From Hirundichthys speculiger (lineage: Eukaryota > Chordata > Actinopteri > Beloniformes > Exocoetidae), in assembly GCA_018398805.1 (NCBI GenBank), contig JAGFBZ010001970.1:1041501-1105500 (forward strand): a stretch of 64,000 nucleotides of DNA, read 5' to 3'. A model generated the notes under the pieces. It did no database searches and was not told where the DNA came from. It was given only the letters and a program-made list of their open reading frames with translations. This document shows positions 47,477-59,189 of the stretch, one piece after another. Numbering within the stretch: the first letter of the stretch is position 1; each line of letters begins with the position of its first letter. The position numbers and the translations under genes are program-made.

Positions 47477-48306
47477 GAATTACTGACCTGTCATAGATGT
47501 CTTGCTGTTTTCACAGATTCTTGCAATATTTTGACAACATTTTTTTACAGTAAATGTAACAGAAAACTGATCATTTACAAATATGAGAATGTAAAATCAT
47601 ATAAGGCTATGGACTAGTTAAAAAAAATATGATTATTACACTCGTGGAGGATTTTACATAGATGTTTGCTGTTTATTTTGGTGTAAGGAACCATTAAGAA
47701 AAGCCATAGTTGCATCTGATGAAGGCTAAGCTCGTCTTAATGGCACAAGTATACTCTTGCAACAAAATATTCTTTGTACTGTATTGTTCAAATTTGTATG
47801 AACATTAATGATGCAGTCGTGTTAGTTTATACATCATGCATTCATGTCATTTTTTTTTTTTTATTTACTACAGTTAACACAATTTTGAATGTACCTACTT
47901 TGCGTTCAGGCCCAAGCAGCACTAATGAGTGACAAGCTGAGGATAGGCAGACACCCAACCAACACAAGCTAAAGGACATACCTAAACATCTGTGTCATTT
48001 CATCAGCATTATACATTAGCATTAGATATCTGAACAAAATGATGATGCCAGGGACTGGAGAGGTTTGTGTGTATGTTTGTGTATGGTGCGTTGTGAGACA
48101 GGGCTGTTTCATCCCTGACCATCACCATGATACATCATATATTTTATTTCCCCCCACTGAAAAAAACCATGCGCTAGATTTCCTCACAAAATTCAACCCT
48201 GTGAAATATATAGAGCACGCCTACAAACACTGCCAATTCCAAATTGATTTTCTTGTTCATGGTAATTACAGAACCATTGATGTTAAAATACCACTCCATC
48301 CTCATT

Positions 48307-48313
<7 letters not shown>

Positions 48314-48361
<48 letters not shown>
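48314..48361. repeat. (AT)n microsatellite
   Basis: About 23 AT units. Confidence 0.97.
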
Positions 48362-48364
<3 letters not shown>

Positions 48365-49374
48365 CTGATATTCTCAAAGTAGGCTTCAATAATTTTCCGC
48401 TACCTCACAATTTGTTGTGTAAGGACCTGTAGCAGTATGTCACTACAATAAAATATGTGCACAGTCTCTTATTGACCCAAGAGAGTGCAGCAAGGATGAA
48501 GGATTGTGACAATGTAATTCGTCTCCAAGCAACAAGGAGGCAGTTCCCTTTGACTAGACGGAAGCGAGGGGCTGGAAAATTATTAAGTAAATTAATTGAA
48601 AATATCCTCTGAAAAAGAAAGGAACAGAAAGATAAGTATTTGTCCTCATATAAGAAGATGTACCAAAAAAGAAAAAGAAAGGAGAGGAAAAATTATTTTA
48701 TCTTCAGTTATAGCTCATCCGTGATCATCCCATTCGATATATATGTGGACTAAGCAGAAATAATATAGACATTTGTGTTTGGTAGATCATTTCTTTCTTG
48801 TAACAATGAAATTTTGGAAATAAATCTCATACTGTTGGAAAGCCTGTTTATTTCCCTTTTAAGTGGTAGAGCTGAGTCTGTTTTCTGGAGGTAGCCTCTG
48901 ATAAACCTCCCTCTGTGGAGGAGAGCATTGTGATCTTGGAGGATGGAGTTTGGCCTCAGACTGTGGAGATATGGGATTGCCACTGATTGCAGAATTTCAC
49001 CTCAAGATCTCTCTGCAGTGACATTATCTCCAATGATGATTAGCCTCATCATCACACTGCCTCCAAGATATGTTATTCCATAGTTGCAGCAATCATCAAA
49101 GTTTTCTCTGCATCTTCTCCACATCTTGACCCAATAAAGTGCCATAGTTCACACTCTTCGCTGACAGAACCTTCTTCCACATGTTATCCACAGGTGAATG
49201 ACTGTCAGCACCTGTGAATACCAGAAGCTCAAAACAGTCAGTACAAACAACAACAACAACAACAAAAAAAAGCTGTTTGGTACCGGTAGAGAAGATTTGG
49301 CAGATCTTCCTACATACCCAGGTATGCTGCTCATCCTACAAATGCATGTTCCTCACAAATGTGTCAGTCAAAAT

Positions 49375-49425
49375 CAGATCAGAAGATACTTTATTAATCC
49401 CTTTTGGGGAAAATGGAGGTATTTT
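49375..49425 (-). repeat. LINE 3'-tail fragment
   Basis: GATACTTTATTAATCCC...GGGGAAAATGG: on the minus strand CCATTTTCCCC...GGGATTAATAAAGTATC, the typical 3' end of fish L2/Rex1-type elements. Only about 50 bases remain. Confidence 0.55.
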
Positions 49426-52400
49426 GTAGCTCACAAGTCATACTACTGCAGGTAAAACAGTTTAAAGTGTTAAAAAGTGATCAATAAATAAATCAGATCA
49501 TTAAAAAATATAGATAAATCGATAATGTGGACAAAGTTTTTTTTGGGGTGATTTTTACTGATAGCAGAAATAGGAGACCATAAGAACTAGATGATGCTTC
49601 CCTAAAAATCAACAAGTATTTCTTCAAATGAAATTGGAATATATTTTAATGTGAAAAAAGAAAACATCATTGCTGTCACTTTATACTTTATACTCATGCT
49701 ATTTAATACATGCTGAATATGCTGTGTTCACCAGACATTTTCTTTCAAAACATGATACACAACAATATATATGGTTTCAACTGCTTTCAGCAAAACTACA
49801 AACCGCAGAAAAGTGGACATTTCCAAAATAATTGTGTTTGATATCCAGGACTGATGCGTTAGATCATATGTAGGAACCCAAGAGCTTCTCTAACTGGCTT
49901 ATCAAGAAAATAAAGACTTGTGGTGCTGATGTGAGTTAACAAAATTTCCGTTAGGCAGTTAATTGTGCAATGAACAATGATGAACCCACATTACTGGGTT
50001 ATAGTTGCAAGAACTTTGGACAAAGACGGATAATTAGATTAATTGTGTGAACATTTCCAGCATCAGGTTGGGTAAAAACACTTACTGTTTTGTAAAGGAA
50101 ATTTTAGGTAAAAAAAAAAAAAATCAAGCATTTAATAACTGTTACTTCCTTTAGTTGAGACTGTGATTCTGTCTTAAACTCTAAGTTGCTCATAGTATAT
50201 TAAGAACTAAAATTCCTTTGTTGAAATGTTGGCGACTGTCAAGTATAATTTCTTTGGAGCGTTTGCACTGAGAATGCAATTTTGTGCTTGAACTGATAGC
50301 AAGGCCTAGGGTGTTTATATTACAGAGAACTGTGCAGCAAAGAATTGTGTACTTTTGAAATAAAAGATTGCAAATAGTCTGTAAGTTTTTTTTTTTTTCT
50401 TTTTAGCTTAAGTGAAAAAGCCTCCCCAGCCGCATAGCTTGGCACTGATGTAATTATTCCAGTTTTCTCTTCACTTCATCACCATGACGTGTCGTCAGGC
50501 CCTTTTGCGGATTGTCTTTGTTTATATGTTGCTGCCATGCTCCTGTTACTCTCTTCATACATTCTCATTTTCTCCTTTGAACAGCCACCCGACCTGAATC
50601 TCATTAGAATAGAGACAGCCCAGGACGCAGGGGCTGAAACACCAGCGGTGAACTCTGTTCTTATACATTTTCAATCTCTCTAAAGATTGATAAGTTGATA
50701 GAGCAGGCTGTTTCTCCCACTACTTCTTTTTTTTCCTCTCCAGGTCTGAGTGACTCCTTAGACCCATGGAGAGGCTGGGTGGCCCCTCATTAAGCACATT
50801 CTGGATTACCGCTCCTGGCTAGAGCTATTTCCGACAACATGCGAGCGCATTGTAATGAGCCTCTCTGTGAGCTGCACAAACACACTCAATCTCCCACTTT
50901 AATCACTGAGGAGGAGATAGGCTACTCATTGAGCCCTCAACAGGAGCAGTGAAAGAAAAGGGGGGATTTGCAAGTTCTTCCATCCTCTGATGACACATAA
51001 TCTCCTCGGGAGATGAGTGTTCTGTCGCAGAGATCTGATTGACGCGTCTAGCATTATGATAGAGTGAATTAGGAGCAAAAGCTGAAAGACATGCCACAGC
51101 CAGGAGAGCTGAATTAGAAATGGTCCACGGGCTGAACAGTGATCCTTAAGTCGTCTGGTCCTTCTATTGACTGTGGAGTTCAAAGAATATAAGAGCAGAT
51201 TCAGCAGGAGAACATGTTCAGTATAGATGGCACCATCCTCTATACAGTCCTCCTAATATTCTCCATGGTATTCATTCAAGGAAAAAAATACATCAACTGA
51301 ATTCTGTAACTACAGAAATTGTATATCGTTCACCAGACTTGAGCCTGAAAAATTGTACACGAATCAAATTAATTGATTTAAAAATTCACAAATTTATACT
51401 TCTTGAAAATAACAATAATGATAAAAAGAGAGGAAAAAAAAAAACAGCCTGTGGGTACAGTATCTGCATGCTGACTTGAGAAATATCCAGTGCTTTTTAG
51501 CACCTGAATGAATCACTAAACAACAGCACTCCAATGGTTGTTGCCAACAGCCAAGTTGATGCAAAATAATCCCTTTACAGGCTTAGTTACAAGACATGAT
51601 CAGTGGAGTAGGGAGAAAGTATTAGATATGTGCTACAAGACAAGGTGAGAGGTATATTCAGTGTCGGATGGAGTCTTTCCTCTAAAGAATGCACATTTTG
51701 CTATTTGATGTTGCTGATTTGACATTATGGAACTACAAAGGGGATTTATCTTGAAAATAAAAAAAGAAAAAGCAAAGGACAAGAGCTTGACAATGAAATA
51801 CATAAATAAAGAGTGATTTTCCTTCTAATTTAAAGATATCAACATAAAATATGTGGTACTTCCCACATTATTATATTATATATACACTGATTAAAATCTA
51901 CGAAAACTGACTCACTGTATGGTAAATACATTCGACAGGCCGTGAGATACAATATCAATTGATGGCTCATTTCTGTATGCTGTTTGGGGTTTATGGAGAT
52001 CCCTCTGCCTCCGGGAATTACATTGTAACAAATGAACAGATGTGAGTTTCATTGATAATGAAGTATTCTACTATTTGAATGTGAACTTTTTAATCAGAGA
52101 TAATACTTCTGCCTTACTGGCTTTGATTTAAAGAGCCTGTTTGGGTGTGTAGTCACAGAGCACACCCGACTTTAAAGGGATTGTGAAACACCTGCGAGAA
52201 TCGTTTATTGTGCCAGACTTGTTACAGTCCCTGGAAGGCTGAAAAGTGAAGCCGAGACTGATTCTACAGGAATATGTAAAGAGATAAATAAAATGAGTGT
52301 TGTGCTATTTATTGTAGCAGTTTATCAAAGGGGCAGAGCCATACAACACAACCTGGTATGATCAGCTTTCATCTCTTTGTCAAAGCCGAGATGATGAGAC

Positions 52401-53690
52401 ATCTTGTTCATATAACCCGTGCCTGCCAGCACAATGTTTGGTGGAATCATTGATGGTATGTGCGTCTTGCATAGGAAGGAGGAAATATGGCACTTCTGAA
52501 AAAATAGAATAGCCCAGCAACTTGACAGTTGCTGAAAAATCAAAATGAAAAGAAAGTGAACGCGAACATGCTCACGTCCATCGCAGTTTGCTCTTCTGCT
52601 GATGGCAGCATTGGAGTTAATTTACAGCTTGTTATGATATGGCTGAGAGTTGTGGATTTTGTGTGATGAGAGGAAGCCAATATAATCTGTCTTTCAAACA
52701 GGGAATGACATAGGGAGGAGGACAAACAGAGGCAGGTATGCAGCCTGCCTAACTGGTGGTTATATTACACTCCACGCAGGCAGAGCTGATGATGGATTGA
52801 TGCCAGCTGGAGGGAGGCAGTCCTGAATCAATTAAGGTGAGTTCATGAAACTGAACAAAGTTAAATGATCGGTGTGGAAGGGGAGGGCACAGGGTGTTTT
52901 TTGTTGTTGTTTTTGTTGTTTGTTTTTGAACAGGTAATTTCATCAAATCTGTGTTTGTTTTCAGTTGACAATGGACTGACATTGCATAATTTTAACAAAA
53001 TAATTTGCATTACAATCGCTACCATTTTAACTAAATTTCACATCCATTACTGAAAGTAACTGGACCCTGAAAAATACACTGGTATACTCTTGTTAAAGAT
53101 GCAACTAATGTCAAAGTTTGTAAAAATAAATAAATAAATAAATAAATGCAATGTATTCTACCTTTCATATTATTCTGCTCCATTGATGAGATGATTTGAT
53201 TGACATTTGATAAGGTCAGTGGTTAACTACCATTAACTCTTAACCTTTAATTATGCATCAGTACTATTATTAACATGCTTATTTGCTCAGAACCCCAACT
53301 GGTTCGACAACATTTGTCATGCAAATTAGACAGCAATTATTTCTGTGATCACTGATGCAGGACTTGTTTGTTTCTAATGACATTGTTTGTGATATCGAGC
53401 ATGTCATTAAACCCTTCCCTAAATAAGATACTGCAAGGTGACCGCCCTTTCACTCCCAGTGTCTCCTCCTGTGCTCCACAAAGCACTCAAAAGAGCACCT
53501 TTAAAAGTGCAAACTCCACTTTTTTCAACAAACAGAAGAGGAGTGCATGTGTGTATATCAGGTGTTTGTGCACTAAAAAGGTTTACATACACTACATTGC
53601 CTAAAGTATTTCCTCACCCATCCAGATTATCAGAATCAGTTGTTCAAATCACTTCCATGGTCACAGGTGTATAAAATTAAGCACCTTGAC

Positions 53691-53950
53691 ATTCAATTCA
53701 ATTAAATTCTATTTGTATAGCGTCTGTTACAATGTCATTTGATTCTAGGCACTTTACAGAGACCCAGAGCATGACCCCAGATCAAAGATCATTAACTTAT
53801 TATTAACTTAATATTAAATCTGAAACAAGGATAATGGCAGGTAAAAAACTCCCAGAGAAGGGGAAAAAAAAACATTTAAGCAAAACAGTGGCAAGGAAAA
53901 ACTCCACTTTAAGAGGAAGAAACCTTGAGCATGTTGTACAATAAGGAGTA
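53691..53950. repeat. Nested interspersed repeat inside Tc1 element
   Basis: CAATTCAATTAAATTCTATT, TTGTATAGCG, GGCACTTTACAGAGACCCAG and AAACTCC...AGAGGAAGAAACCTTGAGCA follow a repeat I recall in many fish genomes (TTTATATAGCGCC...GGCACTTTACA...GGAAGAAACC). The ends are unclear. It lies where the helix-turn-helix coding part of the transposase should be. Confidence 0.65.
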
Positions 53951-54002
53951 TAACGTGCTCGTTTAGTCATAAAAGAGGATTATTACCAACTGTCTTGGGG
54001 GA

Positions 54003-54801
54003 CACGTAAACTGATGGAGCGGGTCAGCGGATGCTGAAGAACATAGTGCGAAGAGGTCGCCAACTTTCTGCAGAGTCAATCACTACAGACCTCCAAACTT
54101 CATGTCACCATCAGATTAGCTCAACAACAGCACAGAGAGCTTCATGAATGGGTTTCCATGTGGAGCAGCTGCATCCAAGCCAGACATCACCAAGAGCAAT
54201 GCAAAGCGTCGGATCCAGTGGTGTAAAGCAGCCACCACTGGACTCTAGAGCAGTGGAGGAACGTTCTCTGGAGTGATGAATCATCTCCATCTGGTAATCT
54301 GATGGAAGAGTCTGGGTTTGGTGGTTTCCAGGAGAACTGTACTTGTCTGACTGCATTGATCCAAGTGTAAAGTTTGGTGGAGGGGGGTTATGGTGTGGGG
54401 TTGTTTTTCAGGAGCTGGGCTTGACCCCTTAGTTCCAGTGAAAGAAACTCTGAATGCTTCAGCAGACCAAGACATTTTGGACAATTCCATCCTCCCAACT
54501 TTGTGGGAACAGTTTGGAGCTGGTCCCTTCCTCTTCAACATGACTGTGCACCAGTGCACAAAGCAGGTCCATAAAGACATGGATGGAAGAGTCTTGTGTG
54601 GATGAACTTGATTGGCCTGCACAGAGTCCTGACCTCAACCTGATAGAAGACCTTTGGGATGAATTAGAGCAGAGACTGAGAACCAGACCTTCTGGTCCAA
54701 CATCAGTGTTTGACCTCACAAATGTTCTTCTGGAAAAATGGTCAAAAATCTCCAGAAAACACACTCCTAAACCTTGTGGACAGCCTTCCCAGAAGAGTTG
54801 A
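54003..54801 (+). pseudogene. Tc1-like transposase, frameshifted
   Basis: The coding signal starts at CACGTAAACTGATGGAGCGG and passes through the linker. WSDES near 54268-54282 carries the first catalytic Asp, and a small deletion follows. Next come [12 protein letters not shown] text at 54390 ([20 protein letters not shown]) and NILP-like [15 protein letters not shown]. The second catalytic motif is lost by a one-base deletion near 54535 (NMTVHQCTK instead of the HDCAPVHK type). LDWPAQSPDLNLIEDLWDEL holds the final Glu in the ORF from 54583. Plainly inactive. Confidence 0.9.
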
Positions 54802-54914
54802 AGCTGTTCTAGCTGCAAAGGGGAGAACCACATCATATTGATTAGGAATGGGATGAACTAAAGCTCATATGTGAGTCAAGGCAGGTGAGCAAATACTTTT
54901 CACAATATAGTGTA

Positions 54915-56940
54915 TATCCAGACTGCAGTTATCAGGAATACAGAGTATCAACAGGATGTTCCTACAGTAAATGTGAAGAATAACTTGAATAAAATTGAGA
55001 AATCATTATGGTTTTCTCAGAATATATTATGAGAGAGCTGTGCCTCAATCATGAGATTTACTACATCATGAATTAATAATAACAAAAAAAAATTCTATTG
55101 GTTTTTAAATGTACTCACCACTAACACTTAATTTAAGGAGATGTAGCTTGATATGCATGTATGTGAGTCACTGTTCAGTAAATTTTTGTCAAAAAAGCTT
55201 TGCAACTATTGACGAATGTTTTTTATTTTGTGGTTGGACAGAAGTGAAGCAGCTGCACCATTCCTAATCAACATTCTTTTTTCATATTTGTATCTGTATC
55301 ACAGATATTTTATTAGAAATAGGAAATAAAAGTGACACTATATTTTGTTAGCAGTGAGCTTGATTTATCCTGTTGTTTTGATAATAGTAATAAAATAATA
55401 ACAATAAAATACATAGTCTGTCTCCCACAGGCAATATGTGGATGTGGATGGCTAATTATAAATGCCAGTGTAGAAGCCTACAGAGCTTGCCAAGTTTATG
55501 AGAGATCACTGAGCCCTCAGCAGAGCCAGAGCAACTCAGACTCTGCTCTGAATATAAAATGTTAATTCATGCTGCAGGGAACCCAGAATTGGGTGAGAGA
55601 GTGGCGGTACTACTATGATCTCCCCATCTATTACTGCTTCTTCATGTGCCTGCCTCTCTGAAACTCTGTGACTGACTGCATGCACTTCTTTTATGGCAGT
55701 TTGTGTTAATTCACCCAGTCTGATACTTATCCTACTTATTTGTACACAGGGCTGACCCGGTTCATGCCCCTTTGTCTGACCACGAGGCTTGGCTGATGAT
55801 CCCTTTGAGCCCGGACAGTCAACAACTGAAAAACAGTCAAGTAATTTTCTGAATATATCCACATACAAGACTGGAAAATGGCCAAACGCCAGAGGTCCAG
55901 AGACTGAGGCAGTTGTTGTCAAAAGTCATAAACTTACAACACAAAAATATATCCCAATTGGTAATGTAAGAGGGGAAAAAAACCCATGCACATATGAAAA
56001 TTCGTAGGGGTTTTTATGACAACAGCATACTGTATCTACTGCCTTGAGCATTGCCATGAGCCCAAAAGACATTATACTGATAAGGACATAAGTGGTTCTT
56101 TTGTTCCAGGTCAAACAGTGCAGATATAGCACTTCTTTTGGGTTAGATTGATATTTCTTTTTTTTTTTCCCCTTTTCTTTAAACTTCTCAAAATTATCAG
56201 CCATAAATGCAAAATACTACGCTTCACTATCCCCACGCTGCTATCAGATTTGGATCACTAAAAAGATTTTTAAAAATAAATAAATAAATGGGGGAGGGGG
56301 TTAAAAATTGTCCTCAAATCAAGCTTAAGTCAGTGCGTGATTAATATCTGTAAACTGGGATTACAACAGCAAATTCTGTGCCCTCTCATTCAGCCATACA
56401 CGTACACACGCAGAAAGTGCATGTGGCACGTGACCGCAGAGGATTCAGCTCAATCCCTCTGGAAAATTGCAACCTCCTAGACATCAGTGAAAGTGAATTT
56501 CATGGTTAACTGTCTGCCAGTCTCGCACCTTTTCCTCCTTTATGCAGCTTTCAAAATTGATTGATAGGATTCAAGTCATCCATCACAGGGCAAAATCTTT
56601 TTTTTTTCCACCTTTCTTTTACTTTTGAAGGGCAGGATGTGCTCCATTAAACTTTATTATAATTACTGTGTACAGGATAAGGTCATGTAAACGTAACTGA
56701 GTGTTCATGTAAACACTGAAACTATATCCATAACTCCTTACTTCACAGGACATATCTACTAAAATGATCACAGGTATTACTTGTATTTGCGCGCATGCTT
56801 GTCTGTGTAGATGTGGAACTTTTTTGTCGGCACGTTCTCTTATCTGTACAACATTTCCCTGCAATTTCTGTGGCGTTGTGGTAGAAAACCAAGTATGTTC
56901 TATTGATGAGATTAGCTTTTTTTTTTAAAAAAAGAAAAAA
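54915..56940. other. Gene-free stretch
   Basis: No exon or transposon family recognised. T- and A-runs near 56158, 56597 and 56920. Short frames around 55536-56007 on both strands lack domains and splice context. Confidence 0.55.
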
Positions 56941-57089
56941 AAGATCTGTTGTCCATCCATCCATTTTCCATACCCGTTTCATCCTTGAAGGGTCACGGGG
57001 ATCTGCTGGAGCCTATCCCAGCCGTCTACGGGCGAAAGGCAGGGGTACACCCCAGACACGTCGCCAGTCCATCGCAGAAGATCTGTTGT
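56941..57089 (-). mobile_element. Short retroposon with perfect 12-bp target duplication
   Basis: Element 56953-57077 (125 bp) lies between AAGATCTGTTGT (56941-56952) and AAGATCTGTTGT (57078-57089). It begins CCATCCATCCATTTTCCATA and includes GGGTCACGGGGATCTGCTGG, CCTATCCCAGCCGTCTACGG and GTACACCCCAGACACGTCGC. Same family, same orientation and same kind of junction as 37819-37981, but shorter at its 5' end, the pattern of 5'-truncated retroposition. Confidence 0.92.
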
Positions 57090-57594
57090 TTATTTCATAA
57101 TTTCATTCTGCCAGGTAGGAAGACATCAGTATGACACCATTCAACATGCCCTACAGAGCTACAGTAACCGGATGTGACAAAACGTTGAGTCTGCAGTCCC
57201 TGACAATGGCAACCAGCTATCTGCAAAGCTGTGCAAAGCTCATAAATTGTATTGTATATGTGAAGGCCATTTGTGCATGTGAATGAGAGGATGTTGGTAA
57301 AATACATACAAGTGCATCCATCAAATAGTTTCATTTGTGTAAATAGAGTTGTGAGGAAGAAGAATAAATTGTTGATCATCCCCAGTCTGAGAGGCATCGA
57401 GCGTCTCACTGGGTTTGATATCAGTGAACATCCCAGTAATGTTCCCTTAAGAGCATTTCTTAAAAGGGTTTTCTCTTTGCTCTCAAGCTGTGAATAACCA
57501 GAGAAATTGGTCAAAAATAGTTGAGTATCTCAACAATTCTTTCTTCAATGGAAGGGAGGGTTGTAATAGAATATGTGTGTATATATTACTATTA
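57090..57594. other. Unrecognised stretch
   Basis: No exon, RNA gene or repeat recognised. Open frames on both strands (57095-57514, 57273-57497) have no domain. Confidence 0.5.
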
Positions 57595-57623
57595 GATAGA
57601 TAGACAGATTATACTATTATTAT

Positions 57624-57720
<97 letters not shown>

Positions 57721-57721
57721 T
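57595..57721. repeat. (GATA)n microsatellite
   Basis: About 88 bases of perfect GATA units (57633-57720), preceded by an imperfect GATA/ATT part. TATACTATTATTATTAG occurs on both sides of the tract. Confidence 0.97.
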
Positions 57722-57829
57722 ATACTATTATTATTAGTAGTATTATAAACATGCTTATATGGTCAGAACCCCAACTCCTACGACAACATTTGTCATGCTA
57801 ATTATTTTTGTGATCGCTGTTGCCAGACT

Positions 57830-58170
57830 AGCAGGCTCTTAGCTGTTCCCAGTAATGTGCTCTTCTGGACAACTATCCCAGATGTTGTTCCTTGTCTATC
57901 TGTTGGGATGGCCACTACTGTCTAAACTGGTAGCTACCACCAGTTTAATAGTCTGGATCTGGGAGTCCAACAGCATCTTGGCCTGCTTGTTCTCAATAAC
58001 CTTTGAAGGCGTCCACCATCTTGATCCTGGGACCTCCAGTCCATACTTGCCATGTTTAGGTATTATGCCAACTACCTGGTTCTGATGCTCCACGTCTGCT
58101 TTTCCTTCCAGCTTCTTGTAACCTGCTGTGATGTGCTGCACTGTTTCAGGGGCTTCTGTCCTTCACCAGC
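57830..58170 (-). pseudogene. R2/NeSL-like LINE 3' end, endonuclease core deleted
   Basis: On the minus strand the text reads EAPETVQHITAGYKKLEGKA, HNQVVGI-type text, YGLEVPGSRWWTPSKVIENK, QAKMLLDSQIQTIKLV, then QGTTSGIVVQKSTLLGTAKS. This is the C-terminal zinc-knuckle and endonuclease region of the same LINE type as at 24870-25990. The last Cys of the CCHC knuckle is replaced by Tyr (AGYKK for the usual AGCKM). The central segment with the catalytic residues (normally PDIVVVDK...VIDVAIP) is absent between IKLV and QGTTS. Confidence 0.75.
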
Positions 58171-58429
58171 CCTCTTTCTATTCTAACATATTTTATGAAA
58201 AACTGACACAGTGTTGCATGTGTGGCAATCCCGACCAACCAAGCTAAAGAGGGTGCCGCAGTACAGAGCTGATGGAAAGTGGAGCAGTCCATATCTAAGG
58301 GTGGGCACCAGCCAGCACAACTAGAGCAAACCGGTAGCACAAGGACCCTGGCCGCAAACACATAAATACTTAAAACAGACTACATGTCACCAAAATTTAC
58401 ACAAATCCCTTTATTTAACTAAATGTAAA

Positions 58430-58765
58430 TTACACATAATGTACAGCATGCAAATTACACTTTATATTTGAGCAGCATTCAGTGCTTGCACATTCCTGAT
58501 ATAAAAACTGTTGTTGAGTCTGTTTGTTTTTATCATTCTGTAACGTCTGTCTGACAGCAGCAGTTCAAATAGGGTGTGACCGGGGTGAGAAGGCTCCTGT
58601 ATAATGTTAAGAGCTCTTTTGACTCAACAAGAGCTATGTAGCACCTCCAAAGTGGGGAGAGGGCAGCTAATGATTTTCTGGGCTGTCTTTATGACCCTCT
58701 GAAGGGCTTCTTTTTGTGCAACTCTGCAGCTGGGAAACCAAACACAGAGGCAGTAGCTAAAAATA
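58430..58765 (-). pseudogene. L2/Rex1-like LINE C-terminal fragment
   Basis: The minus-strand text VWFPSCRVAQKEALQRVIKT, AQKIISCPLPTLEVLHSSC, stop, VKRALNIIQEPSHPGHTLFE, LLLSDRRYRMIKTNRLNNSF is the C-terminal thumb region and tail of a fish LINE reverse transcriptase (compare LQRVVKTAQ...SHPLFELLPSGRRYR). One in-frame stop. Different from the neighbouring R2-like piece. Confidence 0.8.
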
Positions 58766-59156
58766 TTGTTTATTGAGCAGCGATAGGACACTCAGGGGTG
58801 AAGGTCCTGCAACTAACTCGACTACTACCACAGTATCATGTTATTGCAGCAATTGCTAGAACACTTACTGAGAAACTGTAAAATCATACATGTGCAAAAA
58901 AATGAAAAAAGGTAATATTTCACTGTGGCGTCTGAGTTAGATCCTTCCTTTGACTGTTGTCTATACCATCTGTCTATACTCCATCATGTGGGTTCATGCT
59001 GGTCACAGTAATAGAATAAATCCCTATTCAAGCATCTCCTGCTATCAGTCTAGCCGGATTTAACAAATTATTAGTGAGATGGGATAGTCTAAATGATGAT
59101 CTTTCACCCTTAACCCAACCAAGTGGTTTTGTCACATCAACCTAATCACAAAGTGA
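58766..59156. other. Unrecognised stretch
   Basis: No exon or repeat recognised before the (TA)n tract at 59158-59185. Confidence 0.5.
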
Positions 59157-59189
59157 CTTGTATATATATATATATATATATATATTTAT

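Larger units (their letters stand above)
46937..53589. other. Gene-free stretch, mostly unique
   Basis: No host exon or RNA gene recognised in 6.6 kb. It holds a TC tract, an AT tract, a LINE-tail fragment (listed), an ATAA tract near 53127-53150 and assorted A/T runs. Blocks at about 47260-47410, 50440-51200 and 51960-52850 are complex, repeat-free and rich in homeodomain-like TAATTA/CATTA sites, so they are candidates for conserved non-coding elements (inference only). Short frames such as 50489-50683 have no domain. Confidence 0.55.
53590..54912 (+). mobile_element. Tc1-like transposon with both TIRs and nested insertion
   Basis: Left end CACTACATTGCCTAAAGTAT after TA (53588-53589), and right end AAATACTTTTCACAATATAGTG before TA (54913-54914; only its last 20 bases considered). 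The left leader (TCACCCATCCAGATTATCAG) and a transposase coding part from about 54003 are present. Between about 53691 and 54000 an unrelated repeat replaces the N-terminal DNA-binding region. The transposase is broken by frameshifts. Confidence 0.9.

Noticed and set aside
48750..49070. Segment with phrases such as GGAGGATGGAGTTTGGCC as a possible exon or repeat
   Set aside because: It feels like a dispersed repeat, but I could not match it to a family or find ends or a coding frame.
54281..54836. Minus-strand frames over the Tc1 element
   Set aside because: Antisense shadows of the transposase region.
57595..57721. Regular GATA repeats as a CRISPR-like array
   Set aside because: Four-base unit without spacers: a microsatellite in a eukaryotic genome.
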